Part shown: positions 9,053-17,448 of the stretch, in pieces
Numbering within the stretch: the stretch's first letter is position 1
How the letters are laid out: each line of letters opens with the position of its first letter
Origin: Elusimicrobiaceae bacterium
GTDB lineage: Bacteria; Elusimicrobiota; Elusimicrobia; Elusimicrobiales; Elusimicrobiaceae
NCBI GenBank assembly: GCA_016282685.1
Contig: JAEELM010000008.1
Location: 30,737 to 94,736 of the forward strand
Reading direction: 5' to 3'
Length of the DNA stretch: 64,000 nucleotides
The notes under the pieces: model-generated
The model's input: only the letters and a program-made list of their open reading frames with translations
Database searches by the model: none
Told to the model about the DNA's origin: nothing
Made by a program: the position numbers and the translations under genes

Positions 9053-10450
9053 ATGTCCAAAAAATTATTACTTGCCCTGTTAACTGTTGCCCCAATCTTC
9101 GCCCAGGCACAAGCTTTGGTAGAAACTACTGGCAAAGCCTTACTTGAACAAGGAACAAATGCCGCTACTTCTTCCATAGTAGAAGGTACAACTCGTAGCG
9201 CATTAGAGGCTACTGCCGCCGCACAAATGCACGCGCGTCCGCAGATTTCGGTAACCGTAACCCCAGCGCAAACAGCTGTTCAAATACCACCTACGCAAGT
9301 ACCGGTTGCTAGTACGCCGGCCACTCGGATAACGGGTCCTTCCTCCATACTGCAAATTCCAACTTTACCTCAAGGGGGGGAGAACACATCATCTTTAAGG
9401 AATACCCTCACTACTGCTCTTTCAAGAGTAACCAAACCCCTTGAAGCTGTTGGAAATGCCAAAAAATCAAGATATTACATGGAAGAATTTCCAACTACCA
9501 TAGAAGCGGCCTTCCCGGATAAAATGAATCCCAAAAAATTGGCCGAAGCCAAAAAATTCTATCAAGAATATTTAGCTCGTCCTTATGATTTTGCCGAACA
9601 CTCCAACTACCTTGTATCCATGATTATGCTGGGTTACTTGGGAAAACCGGGGGACGGCTCAGGCCAAGCTATTTTTAATTTCCTCACCTCTTACGACGTA
9701 AGTGAAGAAGCACAGGCTACTGCTGCTTTAATGATACAAAACTCTATTTATTCAGGTGCTGAGTACATAAAAAGTATAAGAACTGAGACTGCTTATCATC
9801 CGGAATTTGACACAACAGAAAGTCTGCGACATGGTACAGCTCTTGCTTTGAAACGAGCTAATCTCTTACAAAACCATCTTGATTCTGACATAGGTTTTTT
9901 CCCATACATAACTGAATCTGTCGGAGCGCGTTGCTTGCTTATGTTGGAAGAATTTGATTTGCTCAACATGTCCATGGAAAGATTAAGCAAAATGACTGTA
10001 GCTATAAATTCCAAACCTATGGATCTGTTTGCAATTAGCAATCCTCATAAATGGATCTGGCGCAAAATTATGCCCTATATGGAATTGGAATATTTGTCCA
10101 ATCATTTGGACCGTTATCTCCCCAGACAAGCACAAAAAGGTTGGCCACTTTCCTTCCCGCAGTGGCACACGGATAACTTAGGATTTGCCGTTGGCGTAAC
10201 CCAAATAGAAAGGAATCGTTTTTTAGAGGTATTTCATTTTCATCAAGATAACTTCCCGTTGGGAGAAAAAATCATGGCCTTTGGTAATAATATACCCGAA
10301 TGGGTACGCGCCGTAGAAGCAAAGCGTTTTTATAGAAAAGGAGATTTTTTTCAAGACACAGATTTTGGCGGAAATCTTGGAGTAACCTTTAAGAGGGGGC
10401 TTTTTTACCTTTCAGGTGATTTTTTTGATCAAGGTGGGTACAAAAAATAA
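9053..10450 (+). CDS. Secreted protein of unknown family, paralog of 10487 gene
   Basis: 465 residues. I do not recognise the family. A Sec signal peptide (MSKKLLLALL..., ending AQAQ) is followed by an Ala/Thr-rich segment with the shared stretch VEGTTRSALEA, a low-complexity Pro/Thr linker to about residue 140, then a helical domain starting at YYMEEFPTT that carries AKKFYQEYLARPY, the motif GKPGDGSGQAIF and a C-terminal part with RKIMPYMELE. The downstream gene matches throughout the folded part. Start at 9053 is set by GAGGAGG 7 bases upstream and by homology of the signal peptides. It belongs to the putative palindrome regulon and is probably exported. Confidence 0.7.
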   Translation: MSKKLLLALLTVAPIFAQAQALVETTGKALLEQGTNAATSSIVEGTTRSALEATAAAQMHARPQISVTVTPAQTAVQIPPTQVPVASTPATRITGPSSILQIPTLPQGGENTSSLRNTLTTALSRVTKPLEAVGNAKKSRYYMEEFPTTIEAAFPDKMNPKKLAEAKKFYQEYLARPYDFAEHSNYLVSMIMLGYLGKPGDGSGQAIFNFLTSYDVSEEAQATAALMIQNSIYSGAEYIKSIRTETAYHPEFDTTESLRHGTALALKRANLLQNHLDSDIGFFPYITESVGARCLLMLEEFDLLNMSMERLSKMTVAINSKPMDLFAISNPHKWIWRKIMPYMELEYLSNHLDRYLPRQAQKGWPLSFPQWHTDNLGFAVGVTQIERNRFLEVFHFHQDNFPLGEKIMAFGNNIPEWVRAVEAKRFYRKGDFFQDTDFGGNLGVTFKRGLFYLSGDFFDQGGYKK

Positions 10451-10486
10451 ACATCTTTTTAAAATAGAAACTAAATGGAAAAAGCA

Positions 10487-11917
10487 ATGTCTAAAAAATT
10501 ATTATTCGCTTTGTTAACTGTTGTCCCGGTTTTGGCTCAAGCACAATTAGCCCCGCTTGGAGAAACTGCTGGCAAAGCTTTAACAGACCAAGCTGCCAAA
10601 GTGTCAACATCTGCCGTAGTGGAAGGAACGACCCGTAGTGCTTTAGAAGCTGCAGCTGCAGCCCAAATGCACGCACCGTTAACGTTAAGAATGCCTGTCG
10701 CTCCAGTAGATGTACCACCGGCTCCACTTCATGAAATCACCCCAGCAGACCAGCTTCTCACGTATTCGGCCATCAAAACCGTAATACCGGCGAATAAAAC
10801 TTCGGCTGTCACGGCAACGTCTCAGGCTAAAGGAATCACACCGGCCATAACACGGGCAGCTCAAGCAGCTTGGGCCAAAATTAAAAGACCGTGGGAAAAT
10901 GCAAAATTTAAAAAACAATTCAAATACTATATGGAGGAATTTCCTACCACCACTGATGCCGCTTTCCAATCCAGAATGACACCGGAGAAAATAGAAGAGG
11001 CCAAGACTTTCTATCAGAATTTTTTGGCTATGCCTTATAATTTTTCGCAGCACCACAATTATTTAATTTCTATGATGATGTTGGCCTACCTGGGCAAAAC
11101 GGGGGATGGTTCCGGCCAAGCCATTTTTGATTTCCTTACTTCTTATGACCTCAGCGCGGAAGCACGGGATACTGCTTTCTTGATGGTGAAAAGTGCTATT
11201 GGTGCACGTCAAGCCAGAGCCACACTGATGCAAAACCCGAATTTCGAACAAATTCCCAATGAGCTGCTGGAAGAAATTCCCCAATCTATGGACCCGCTGG
11301 ACCGTTTTTCTCTCGCAGTGGACCAATTCGCAGCCGTTACAGACATAGTTAAACGCAATACAGCAATTTACGAAAGGCTTACTGATTTGATGGACCGCGA
11401 ACTGGCCGCCGATGTAGGTTTTTTCCCTTATGAAACGGAACTCACCGGCGCACGCTGCTTGATAATGCTGGGAGAGTATGATCTTCTCAACCTTGCTATG
11501 GAACGGTTAAACCAAATGGCCACTATTACTAATTCACAAAGTTGGATGTGGCGCAAAATCATGCCATATATGCAATTGGAATTTTTAACCAATCACTTGC
11601 AAAAATTTCTTCCCAATCAAGCCAAAGAAGGTTGGCCGCTTGTATTCCCCAAGTGGAACACAGAACGATTAGGCTTTCCGGCCATTCCCATTATGACTAT
11701 TGAGGGAAATCGTTTTATAGAGTATTTTAATTTCACCGCAGAAATATGCCCGTTAGGGGAAAAAATAATCGGGAATGACGTCGGAATCGGCGGATGGATT
11801 AGAGCGTTGAAAGCAAAAAAATTCTACAGACCGGGTAGTGCCTTCGACGATGATGCCGATTATTATTATCCTGCATATTTCGACTTTGATTTCTATGAAG
11901 GAGAATATAAGAAGTAA
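10487..11917 (+). CDS. Secreted protein of unknown family, paralog of 9053 gene
   Basis: 476 residues, unknown family. Same plan as the upstream paralog: signal peptide MSKKLLFALL...AQAQ, the stretch VEGTTRSALEA, a Pro/Thr linker, then YYMEEFPTT, the motif GKTGDGSGQAIF, and RKIMPYMQLE with a following NHL.(K/R)(F/Y)LP pattern. It has an insertion of about 25 residues before the Asp-Val-Gly-Phe-Phe segment. The C-terminus is acidic and Tyr-rich. An upstream in-frame ATG (10475) would add four residues; 10487 aligns with the paralog. The 36-base gap without terminator implies co-transcription with the first gene. Confidence 0.68.
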   Translation: MSKKLLFALLTVVPVLAQAQLAPLGETAGKALTDQAAKVSTSAVVEGTTRSALEAAAAAQMHAPLTLRMPVAPVDVPPAPLHEITPADQLLTYSAIKTVIPANKTSAVTATSQAKGITPAITRAAQAAWAKIKRPWENAKFKKQFKYYMEEFPTTTDAAFQSRMTPEKIEEAKTFYQNFLAMPYNFSQHHNYLISMMMLAYLGKTGDGSGQAIFDFLTSYDLSAEARDTAFLMVKSAIGARQARATLMQNPNFEQIPNELLEEIPQSMDPLDRFSLAVDQFAAVTDIVKRNTAIYERLTDLMDRELAADVGFFPYETELTGARCLIMLGEYDLLNLAMERLNQMATITNSQSWMWRKIMPYMQLEFLTNHLQKFLPNQAKEGWPLVFPKWNTERLGFPAIPIMTIEGNRFIEYFNFTAEICPLGEKIIGNDVGIGGWIRALKAKKFYRPGSAFDDDADYYYPAYFDFDFYEGEYKK

Positions 11918-11960
11918 ATTTACAGATACCTCTTTTATAAGGAAAACAGAGCAATAACTT

Positions 11961-12153
11961 ATGTTAAAAAAATTCTTATTTACTCTATTAACTTTTATCC
12001 CGGTTTTATCCAGTGCCCAATTAGTGCCACTGGAAAAAGCCTGGGTTCTCTAGATCCCTAGATTTTGACGTTATGACCGCAGGATTAAAAGGTACAAAGG
12101 TGTATGCTCCCTTTGTTTATGATACAGTAATGAATTGGCATAGCGAAGAATAA
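11961..12153 (+). pseudogene. Remnant of a third copy of the secreted paralog
   Basis: An ATG with Shine-Dalgarno (AAGGAAAA region) starts a signal peptide almost like its two upstream neighbours (MLKKFLFTLLTFIPVLSSAQ) and continues LVPLEKA before a stop at 12051-12053. A different frame then runs open from about 12041 to a stop at 12151 and encodes residues such as KGTKVYAPFVYD. This looks like a large internal deletion joining the 5' end of a third copy to an unrelated or unrecognised 3' tail. The 30-residue remainder could still be exported but would be only a signal peptide. Confidence 0.6.
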
Positions 12154-12167
12154 TTTGAAAATAAAAC

Positions 12168-12194
12168 AATGCCCCCGGTCAACCCAGGGGCATT
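12168..12194 (+). terminator. Rho-independent terminator of the 9-12 kb operon
   Basis: AATGCCCC stem with its complement, 11-base loop, followed by a T-rich stretch. Confidence 0.75.
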
Positions 12195-12294
12195 CTTATT
12201 TTGCTATTCTTATTTAAAATCTCTTTTTTCAGGAGATGTTAAGAATCTTCCGACCCTATCTGCCGGTCTGCTACAAAACATATCTACTCCACAA

Positions 12295-12318
12295 AAAAGC
12301 CCTCTTACGAGGGCTTTT
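12295..12318. terminator. Bidirectional terminator
   Basis: AAAAGCCCTC stem with its complement and a 4-base loop; A run on the left gives a T run for the minus-strand operon that ends at 12344. Confidence 0.85.
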
Positions 12319-12343
12319 AACAACATTTAGATTCTAATTCTTA

Positions 12344-13087
12344 CTACCACCCTTCACCCCATACGTGACGATGTTGTGTTTGCCACGTTTTCCACAAACT
12401 ACCCGGTATTTCACAATTCTCACCGTTAAGAGTGCGGTAGTAATACTCTAGCCATGAAAGGGCATCATATCCCTGTAAAAAGAAGGTGGATTTCTCTTTA
12501 AAATTGTTATCGGCAAAACCCTTCAAGGATGCTTTCCATTCGCGGATAGAAGTCAATCTATCGTCTAACTCTTTTTGGCTGTAGATACGTTTGTCCGCAC
12601 TCTGCGTCTGTAATTTAAGTTCCGCTTTCATTTTTTCAATAGCACCTTCAGCTCCGGGGCGAATCTTAAAAAAATATTGCTTATTGTATTTAACAAGCCA
12701 ATACCTACTTTCATTTATAACATCTTTAAAAAAATACCATAAACTCGATACTTGTGTGGCATTGTAAAACATAACAGGCTCTTTTTGTAAAATCTCATGT
12801 GCCAGTAATGCTTCTGGAATAGTGGCACGATTTTCCGCCTGCGCTTTTTGGGTCAACCCCACCAGCACCTGCTTCGCAGAGTATTGCCTGTTGGCCACTT
12901 CACTAACAGCACGGGTTATTCTTGCCATATCAGAAATAGCGTTACCCGTTGTGGCGGGAATAACAATTGTTGCCTCTTTTGCCACAGTGGGTTTAACCAA
13001 ATTGACAAGCGCTTTTTCTACCGCTGTTTGAGCGTAGCCTATTAGTGGAAAACAGATACATAAAATTCCTAATAATAATCTTTTCAC
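12344..13087 (-). CDS. Secreted protein, tandem paralog 4 of 4
   Basis: 247 residues, unrecognised family. Signal peptide MKRLLLGILC... ends in GYAQ. The mature part begins TAVEKALVNLVKP and contains RATIPEALLAHEIL (about 90-105), FYN followed by SLWYFF, a helical segment with MKAELKLQTQS, and the C-terminal motif LSWLEYYYRTLNGE then IPGSLW. It is the last gene of a four-gene tandem array and the most divergent, with a His/Trp-rich tail. Shine-Dalgarno AGGAG precedes the start. Function unknown; it may sit in the periplasm or outside the cell. Confidence 0.7.
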   Translation of the reverse strand: MKRLLLGILCICFPLIGYAQTAVEKALVNLVKPTVAKEATIVIPATTGNAISDMARITRAVSEVANRQYSAKQVLVGLTQKAQAENRATIPEALLAHEILQKEPVMFYNATQVSSLWYFFKDVINESRYWLVKYNKQYFFKIRPGAEGAIEKMKAELKLQTQSADKRIYSQKELDDRLTSIREWKASLKGFADNNFKEKSTFFLQGYDALSWLEYYYRTLNGENCEIPGSLWKTWQTQHRHVWGEGW

Positions 13088-13102
13088 TTTTGACTTTTTC
13101 TC

Positions 13103-13801
13103 CTATTTAGGTTTCCAGTTTTTCCACAGGCTGACAGGAACATCACTAGGTGTACCTGACAGAGCCAGGTAATAATATTTCAACCATGCCAACGTATCTT
13201 GCCCTTCTAAAATGAAAGTTGGACCTGTCTTTAAATACGGATGAAAAGATGCTAATTGCGAGTTCAAATAGTCAATTCTAAAAAGTCTATCTTTCAGCAC
13301 CTGTTCATCATTTAAAAGCACTATAGGGCTTGTAGTTTGTGCCTGTAACTCCGCCTTCATTTGTTCAATGACAGTCTCAACCGTCGGCCGAATTCTAAAA
13401 TATCGTTTGTCAAGGCCTGTGCCAATACCACTCTGCATAATGCCCGATTTATACGCCCACCAAAGGCTATCCATTTTGGCAAAATTATAAGACGTCATAA
13501 CACTTTTGTTTAAAATCTCATGTGCCAGTAACGCTTCCGGAATAGTAGAACGATTTTCTGCTTTTGCTTTTTTAATTAAAGTATCCATTGTGGGGCCATA
13601 TTGACTGGCAATACTCCTCTTAATTGCCTCTGTAGCTTGCGACAGATCAAAAGTAGCACCTTTTCCCGAAACGGGAATAGTAACCGATACTTCTTTTACT
13701 GCAGGTTTAAGTAGCGCTTCAAGCGCTTTTTCTGCCGCGGTTTGGGCGTGGCTTGCCAATGGCAAAAATGTGCAAAATACAAATAATATTATCTTTTTCA
13801 T
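13103..13801 (-). CDS. Secreted protein, tandem paralog 3 of 4
   Basis: 232 residues, unrecognised family. Signal peptide ends SHAQ, mature start TAAEKALEALLKPAVKEV is nearly identical to the next paralog, as is GKGATFDLSQAT. Shared motifs: STIPEALLAHEILN, SLWWAYK, MKAELQAQTTSP and C-terminal LAWLKYYYLALSG then VPVSLW. The ATG at 13801 overlaps the upstream stop by 4 bases and has GGAGAG 7 bases before it; the longer reading frame from 13822 has no support. Near-identical signal/mature junctions suggest recent duplication of this array. Confidence 0.7.
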   Translation of the reverse strand: MKKIILFVFCTFLPLASHAQTAAEKALEALLKPAVKEVSVTIPVSGKGATFDLSQATEAIKRSIASQYGPTMDTLIKKAKAENRSTIPEALLAHEILNKSVMTSYNFAKMDSLWWAYKSGIMQSGIGTGLDKRYFRIRPTVETVIEQMKAELQAQTTSPIVLLNDEQVLKDRLFRIDYLNSQLASFHPYLKTGPTFILEGQDTLAWLKYYYLALSGTPSDVPVSLWKNWKPK

Positions 13802-14514
13802 TTGCGTACTCTCCCGCTCCATCCGCTGACAGGGACATCTATCACCTTTCCGTTAAGCGCACTGTAATAATACTTCAGCCACGCTAGTGCTTCGTACCCA
13901 TCTGTAAAGAAACTTTGTCCTCTATTCGGATCCAACCATTGGACCGCAAATGAGTTCATTTTCGCTTGTAGTTCTTCAATAGTATCAATTTTTCTTTGCA
14001 AGATCGTCTCAGTATTAAAAAGCACTACAGGGCTTGTAGTTTGCAATTGCAGCTCCTCTTTTAGGTTTTCAATATATCCTGCAACTTGCGGACGAAGTAT
14101 ACGATATATGCTATCTGGTGCATGGTATTGGCCACTTTTTACGAGACCTGGTTTATAGGCATACCATAAACTGCCATCATCTTTTCCAACATTATAAAAC
14201 TCCAAAGCCATTGTATTCAACACTTCATACGCCAGTAGTGCCTCCGGAATAGTGGCACGCTTTTCCGCCTTTGCTTTTCGAATCAAATTCGTCATTGTGA
14301 CTCTGGAACCGTATTGACGGGAAATAACGTTCTTAATTGCCGAAGTTGCCTGCGCCAAATCAAACGCAGCCCCTTTCCCCGTAACGGGAACCGTAACCGA
14401 TACTTCTTTTACTGCCGGTTTAAGTAGCGCTTCAAGCGCTTTTTCTGCCGCGGTTTGGGCGTGGCTCACCAGCGGCAAACAGATACATAAAATCCCCAAT
14501 AATAATCTCTTCAT
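13798..14514 (-). CDS. Secreted protein, tandem paralog 2 of 4
   Basis: 238 residues, unrecognised family. Signal peptide MKRLLLGILCICLPLVSHAQ is almost the same as that of paralog 4, while the mature N-terminus matches paralog 3, a mosaic pattern consistent with recombination among copies. Motifs: ATIPEALLAYEVLN, KDDGSLWYAYKPGL, LKEELQLQTTSPV and C-terminal LAWLKYYYSALNG then VPVSGW. Separated by 33 bases from the first gene and overlapping the next by 4, so it is in one operon. Confidence 0.7.
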   Translation of the reverse strand: MKRLLLGILCICLPLVSHAQTAAEKALEALLKPAVKEVSVTVPVTGKGAAFDLAQATSAIKNVISRQYGSRVTMTNLIRKAKAEKRATIPEALLAYEVLNTMALEFYNVGKDDGSLWYAYKPGLVKSGQYHAPDSIYRILRPQVAGYIENLKEELQLQTTSPVVLFNTETILQRKIDTIEELQAKMNSFAVQWLDPNRGQSFFTDGYEALAWLKYYYSALNGKVIDVPVSGWSGRVRK

Positions 14515-14547
14515 TTTGATTTTCTCTCCTCAATATTTTTATCTTCA

Positions 14548-15300
14548 TCATCTATATTTAGGTTCCCACGTATTCCATTGGGAAATGGGGAGTGTACAAT
14601 TATTACCAGTGACAGAAAGGTAATAATACTCAAACCATGAAAGGGCATCTTGCCCTTCCAAAAAGAAAGAATGTCTCTTATTTAAATAAGAATCGGCAAA
14701 GTTTCCTAATCTATTTCGTAAATCACGAATGGTAGCAAGTCGGGGAAGCACATCAAATCTGTCACTAAACAAAGGCTTACTGTTGGTTGTTTGCCACGTT
14801 AATTCATTTTTCATATTTTCAATTGCTTGCTCTACTTCCCTTCGCAATTGGCGGTAGGTTGCATCAAGCGAGTGAACCAATCTGCCCTCTCCATTTTCAC
14901 TATATATGCCCTTTCTATAGGCATACCACAAATGTCCGTCATCTTGGCCGGCATTATAGAACTTCACAGGAATCTGATTTAATATCTCGTACGCCAGTAA
15001 TGCCTCTGGAATAGTGGAACGTTTCGCAGCTATAGCTTGTTTGGTTAAAGCCTCTATGGTACCAGTTGTAAATTGATTCATATATGCTTTTCGTTTTGCC
15101 ACAGTGCTAATAAGTTGCCTCATTCGAGCAATATCAAATACAATTCCCTTTCCTGTTAATGGGACAGAAATCGTAGGTGTGAGCTCCTGTGAGATACTGG
15201 CCCCAATCAGTTTTTCTAATGCTCGTCTGACTTGTGAAGTTTGCGCATAACTTGCTGATGCAAAACAAACACATAAAATTGCTAATAATAACTTCTTCAT
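14548..15300 (-). CDS. Secreted protein, tandem paralog 1 of 4
   Basis: 250 residues, unrecognised family, first gene of the array. Signal peptide MKKLLLAILCVCFASASYAQ; mature part with LTGKGIVFDIARM, STIPEALLAYEILN, AGQDDGHLWYAYRKG, MKNELTWQTTN and the C-terminal motif LSWFEYYYLSVTGNN then LPISQW. Shine-Dalgarno AGGAGG lies 8 bases before the ATG. The upstream region carries the 12-bp palindrome, a 25-bp spacer and a TAGAAT -10 box seen before the other secreted-protein loci. The conserved spacing of the Trp and Tyr motifs suggests one folded alpha-helical domain. Confidence 0.7.
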   Translation of the reverse strand: MKKLLLAILCVCFASASYAQTSQVRRALEKLIGASISQELTPTISVPLTGKGIVFDIARMRQLISTVAKRKAYMNQFTTGTIEALTKQAIAAKRSTIPEALLAYEILNQIPVKFYNAGQDDGHLWYAYRKGIYSENGEGRLVHSLDATYRQLRREVEQAIENMKNELTWQTTNSKPLFSDRFDVLPRLATIRDLRNRLGNFADSYLNKRHSFFLEGQDALSWFEYYYLSVTGNNCTLPISQWNTWEPKYR

Positions 15301-15320
15301 AAAACAGCCTCCTATTTACC

Positions 15321-15363
15321 ATTCTAAAAATTCCGTCAATACCCCTACAAGGGCCTTTAGACC
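15321..15363 (-). promoter_or_regulatory. Putative operator (copy D) and -10 box of the tandem array
   Basis: On the minus strand the near-palindrome GGTCTAAAGGCC (15363-15352) is followed by 25 bp and TAGAAT (15326-15321). The layout matches the elements at 8985, 42304 and 43343. It merges with the adjacent hairpin at 15361-15379. Confidence 0.55.
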
Positions 15364-15379
15364 TATATACAATATAGGT
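15361..15379. repeat. 8-bp inverted repeat next to operator copy D
   Basis: ACCTATAT and ATATAGGT around a 3-base centre. The half-site (A)TAGGTC is shared with the operator palindrome. A comparable hairpin lies before copies A and B, but at those loci it also has a T run. Confidence 0.5.
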
Positions 15380-15404
15380 CCTACCTAATAACTCATCAAA
15401 TTAT

Positions 15405-16415
15405 CTATATTTTTTTTATGTTGGCAAGCAACTTCTGTACTAGACGGGGAATTGCATATTTTTTCAAGTCCGCCGACTTGATTTTGATAAACTCCGATGG
15501 TAACTTGACCGAGGGGGGGAGTTGGACTTTATAAATAGTACCGTAAATAACCTGGTGGGACAGTACATGTTTAAGCGTTCCCGCCTCAGCAAGTTTGGCC
15601 CCTTTTAACCATGCAACTTTCGGTTTCTCCTCCGTTGGAGTTTCTATTAAAGGAAGTTCATACAAATTTTGCCAAATATCGCCCGCCCCGCGTTTGTGTA
15701 AATAAATAAAATCTCCTTGTACCGCATATATATAGTGAAAATAGCGTGTGGAAATTTTTGTCTTTTTCTCTTTTACAGGCAATTCTTCCGCACGGTTATC
15801 CCGTCGGGCAATACATTGCTTTGAAAGGGGACACCCAGCACATTGCGGTGTTTGTGGGGTACATACCGTCGCACCGAAGTCCATAATAGCTTGGTTATAG
15901 TCCGAGGCGTGCTTTTGATCTAATTGTTCTTGCGCAAGTTGGGCAAATTGTTTTTTACCTTCCGTGCTGTCTATTGGTGTGTCAATTCCAAACACGCGCG
16001 AAAGTACTCGATACACATTCCCGTCAACCACCGCATAAGGCATATTGTAAGCAATGGAACAAATGGCTGCGGCCGTATAATCTCCCACGCCTTTAAGTGC
16101 GCGCACTCCTTCATAAGTAGAAGGGAATTTCCCTTTCATGCTTTTAGCCGCCGCATGCAAGTTCCGTGCCCGGGAATAATACCCAAGCCCCTGCCACAGT
16201 TTAAGAACTTCATCTTCGGAGGCCTTAGCCAAAGCGGAGGGGGAGGGGAATCTTTCCACAAATTTGTTGTAATAAGCCAACCCCTGGGCAACACGCGTTT
16301 GCTGCATGATAATTTCACAAAGCCAAATTTTATAAGGGTCTTTTGTGTGGCGCCACGGTAAATCCCGCTTATAGTGGCTATACCAGTTAAGGAGGGGGGT
16401 GGAAATATTTTTCAT
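15405..16415 (-). CDS. mutY: A/G-specific adenine glycosylase
   Basis: DNA repair glycosylase that removes adenine mispaired with 8-oxoguanine, 336 residues. The N-terminal HhH-GPD domain (about 1-215) has the catalytic Glu region in IIMQQTRV, the helix-hairpin-helix LKGVGDYTAAAI, and the catalytic Asp in IMDFGATVC. The iron-sulfur cluster loop is complete (C-x6-C-x2-C-x5-C, starting CTPQTPQC). A C-terminal NUDIX-like 8-oxoG recognition domain (about 225-336) follows. Upstream, TAAAAT ends 6 bases before the ATG without Shine-Dalgarno, so it is probably leaderless. Transcribed alone. Confidence 0.93.
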   Translation of the reverse strand: MKNISTPLLNWYSHYKRDLPWRHTKDPYKIWLCEIIMQQTRVAQGLAYYNKFVERFPSPSALAKASEDEVLKLWQGLGYYSRARNLHAAAKSMKGKFPSTYEGVRALKGVGDYTAAAICSIAYNMPYAVVDGNVYRVLSRVFGIDTPIDSTEGKKQFAQLAQEQLDQKHASDYNQAIMDFGATVCTPQTPQCAGCPLSKQCIARRDNRAEELPVKEKKTKISTRYFHYIYAVQGDFIYLHKRGAGDIWQNLYELPLIETPTEEKPKVAWLKGAKLAEAGTLKHVLSHQVIYGTIYKVQLPPSVKLPSEFIKIKSADLKKYAIPRLVQKLLANIKKI

Positions 16416-16427
16416 ACTTTCATTTTA
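16416..16427 (-). promoter_or_regulatory. -10 box of mutY, leaderless type
   Basis: Minus-strand TAAAAT (16427-16422) then 6 bases to ATG 16415; no ribosome-binding site. Confidence 0.45.
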
Positions 16428-16759
16428 CTATTTTTAGATACCCCCTTTTGAAAAGACCCTAGTTCCTACTACCTCCAAACCGCATAAAACAGGCCCATCC
16501 TCCACAATTTTATCTTCCGCAAAATCAGGGCCAATTTTGCAAACAATGCTTTTTAATAGCCTAACCGGGTCGATTGCCAATTTTTGCAAAAATGCAAAAT
16601 TACCGTTTTTTTGCTTTCTCCGGTACCCCAAAAATCTAATTCGAATTGTTATATTAGATTTTTTCCCTTTCAAAAATAGATCAAAAATTCATTTTTGGAA
16701 TGATGTTTTTTGGTGAGATTTCCCATTTCTCGTCGTAGAAATAGACTTATACACATATA

Positions 16760-16796
16760 TTGACATATAATTGACATATAATTTTTTATATTGACA
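16760..16796 (+). repeat. Three direct TTGACATA repeats
   Basis: TTGACATA occurs at 16760, 16771 and 16791 (11 and 20 bases apart). The last copy is a consensus -35 of the promoter below; the others may be operator half-sites or alternative -35 elements. Confidence 0.55.
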
Positions 16797-16844
16797 TAAA
16801 ATAAAAAAATAAGTATTATATGTCTATCTCCGGGTATAAACCCG
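16791..16844 (+). promoter_or_regulatory. Sigma-70-type promoter and leader hairpin
   Basis: -35 TTGACA (16791-16796), 17-bp spacer, -10 TATTAT (16814-16819). The expected leader carries a short perfect hairpin CGGGT-ATAA-ACCCG (16831-16844) ahead of ATG 16876. Confidence 0.6.
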
Positions 16845-16875
16845 TTGATAACCCTCTTTTTCAAGGTAAATTTGT

Positions 16876-17448
16876 ATGACAACAGAGAACAATCTAAAAA
16901 TTCGATTTCGCTTACCAAACGGAGAAGAATTTGAGGCCGAAGGCTCCCAAGAATTCATAGAATATCAACGCAATTATTTTTTAAATTTGATTGGGAAGGG
17001 AGGGGGCAACAACACTTCCGCCAACCAAATCCCTTCTGCCCCGGCACCTGTTGTTGTAACACCCACGGTAAAGGAGCAGCAACCTCTTATAACCGACAGC
17101 GAATCCTCCTTATCTCCTGTCCGTTTGTGGGAACGAATTTTACGGGAAGAGGGGAATATCGTCGTATTTCGTAAACATCCCAAGATTTCCCCGCAAGAAG
17201 CTATCTCCGTTCTTCTGGCAGGAGCACGCATTCTATTGCAAAAACAGTCCTGTAGTGCCTTGGAATTATCACGCGCCTGCAAATTATCTGCCATCAATTT
17301 GCCGGGCCGGTTAGATCGCCTATTAGCGGGGGAAATCCAGCAAGGTCTTCTCTCCAGCATGGGAACAAAACGAAGCCGGACGTATTCTTTAACCGAAAGC
17401 GGCTTTACAAAAGCCTTCGTTTTAGGGGAAAAATTGGCCCATCTCTAG
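16876..17448 (+). CDS. Hypothetical protein with C-terminal helical (winged-helix-like) region
   Basis: 190 residues, not recognised. Residues 1-40 form an acidic start (LKIRFRLPNGEEFEAEG) resembling a small beta-rich segment. Residues 45-80 are a Pro/Thr/Val linker. The C-terminal part (about 85-190) is helical, with a pattern LSRACKLS...LPGRLDRLLAGEI...Y.LTESG that resembles a winged helix-turn-helix ending in a 'YSLTESG' wing. No signal peptide. The gene is isolated between AT-rich stretches and has one of the few textbook -35/-10 promoters in the window, with repeated TTGACATA, so it may be tightly regulated. A DNA-binding role is inferred. Confidence 0.6.
   Translation: MTTENNLKIRFRLPNGEEFEAEGSQEFIEYQRNYFLNLIGKGGGNNTSANQIPSAPAPVVVTPTVKEQQPLITDSESSLSPVRLWERILREEGNIVVFRKHPKISPQEAISVLLAGARILLQKQSCSALELSRACKLSAINLPGRLDRLLAGEIQQGLLSSMGTKRSRTYSLTESGFTKAFVLGEKLAHL

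Larger units (their letters stand above)
11918..12343. other. Intergenic stretch between two secreted-protein operons
   Basis: Holds the gene remnant (11961-12153) and two hairpin terminators (12168-12194 and 12295-12318). In the remaining bases I see no further gene. Confidence 0.7.
16416..16875. other. 460-base stretch without a convincing gene
   Basis: Contains the mutY promoter on the left, an inverted repeat AATCTAAT/ATTAGATT followed by a T run (about 16633-16660), a second inverted repeat CAAAAAT-TC-ATTTTTG (16682-16697), and the promoter of the gene at 16876 on the right. A minus-strand open frame at 16434-16673 has only a TTG start and no ribosome site; it may be a gene remnant but I cannot support it. 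Confidence 0.55.

Noticed and set aside
16434-16673. 79-residue minus-strand open frame with protein-like composition
   Set aside because: Starts with TTG, no ribosome site, no recognised domain; at best a gene remnant.
16760-16796. TTGACATA repeats as a CRISPR-like or iteron array
   Set aside because: Only three short copies with unequal spacing, overlapping a normal promoter.
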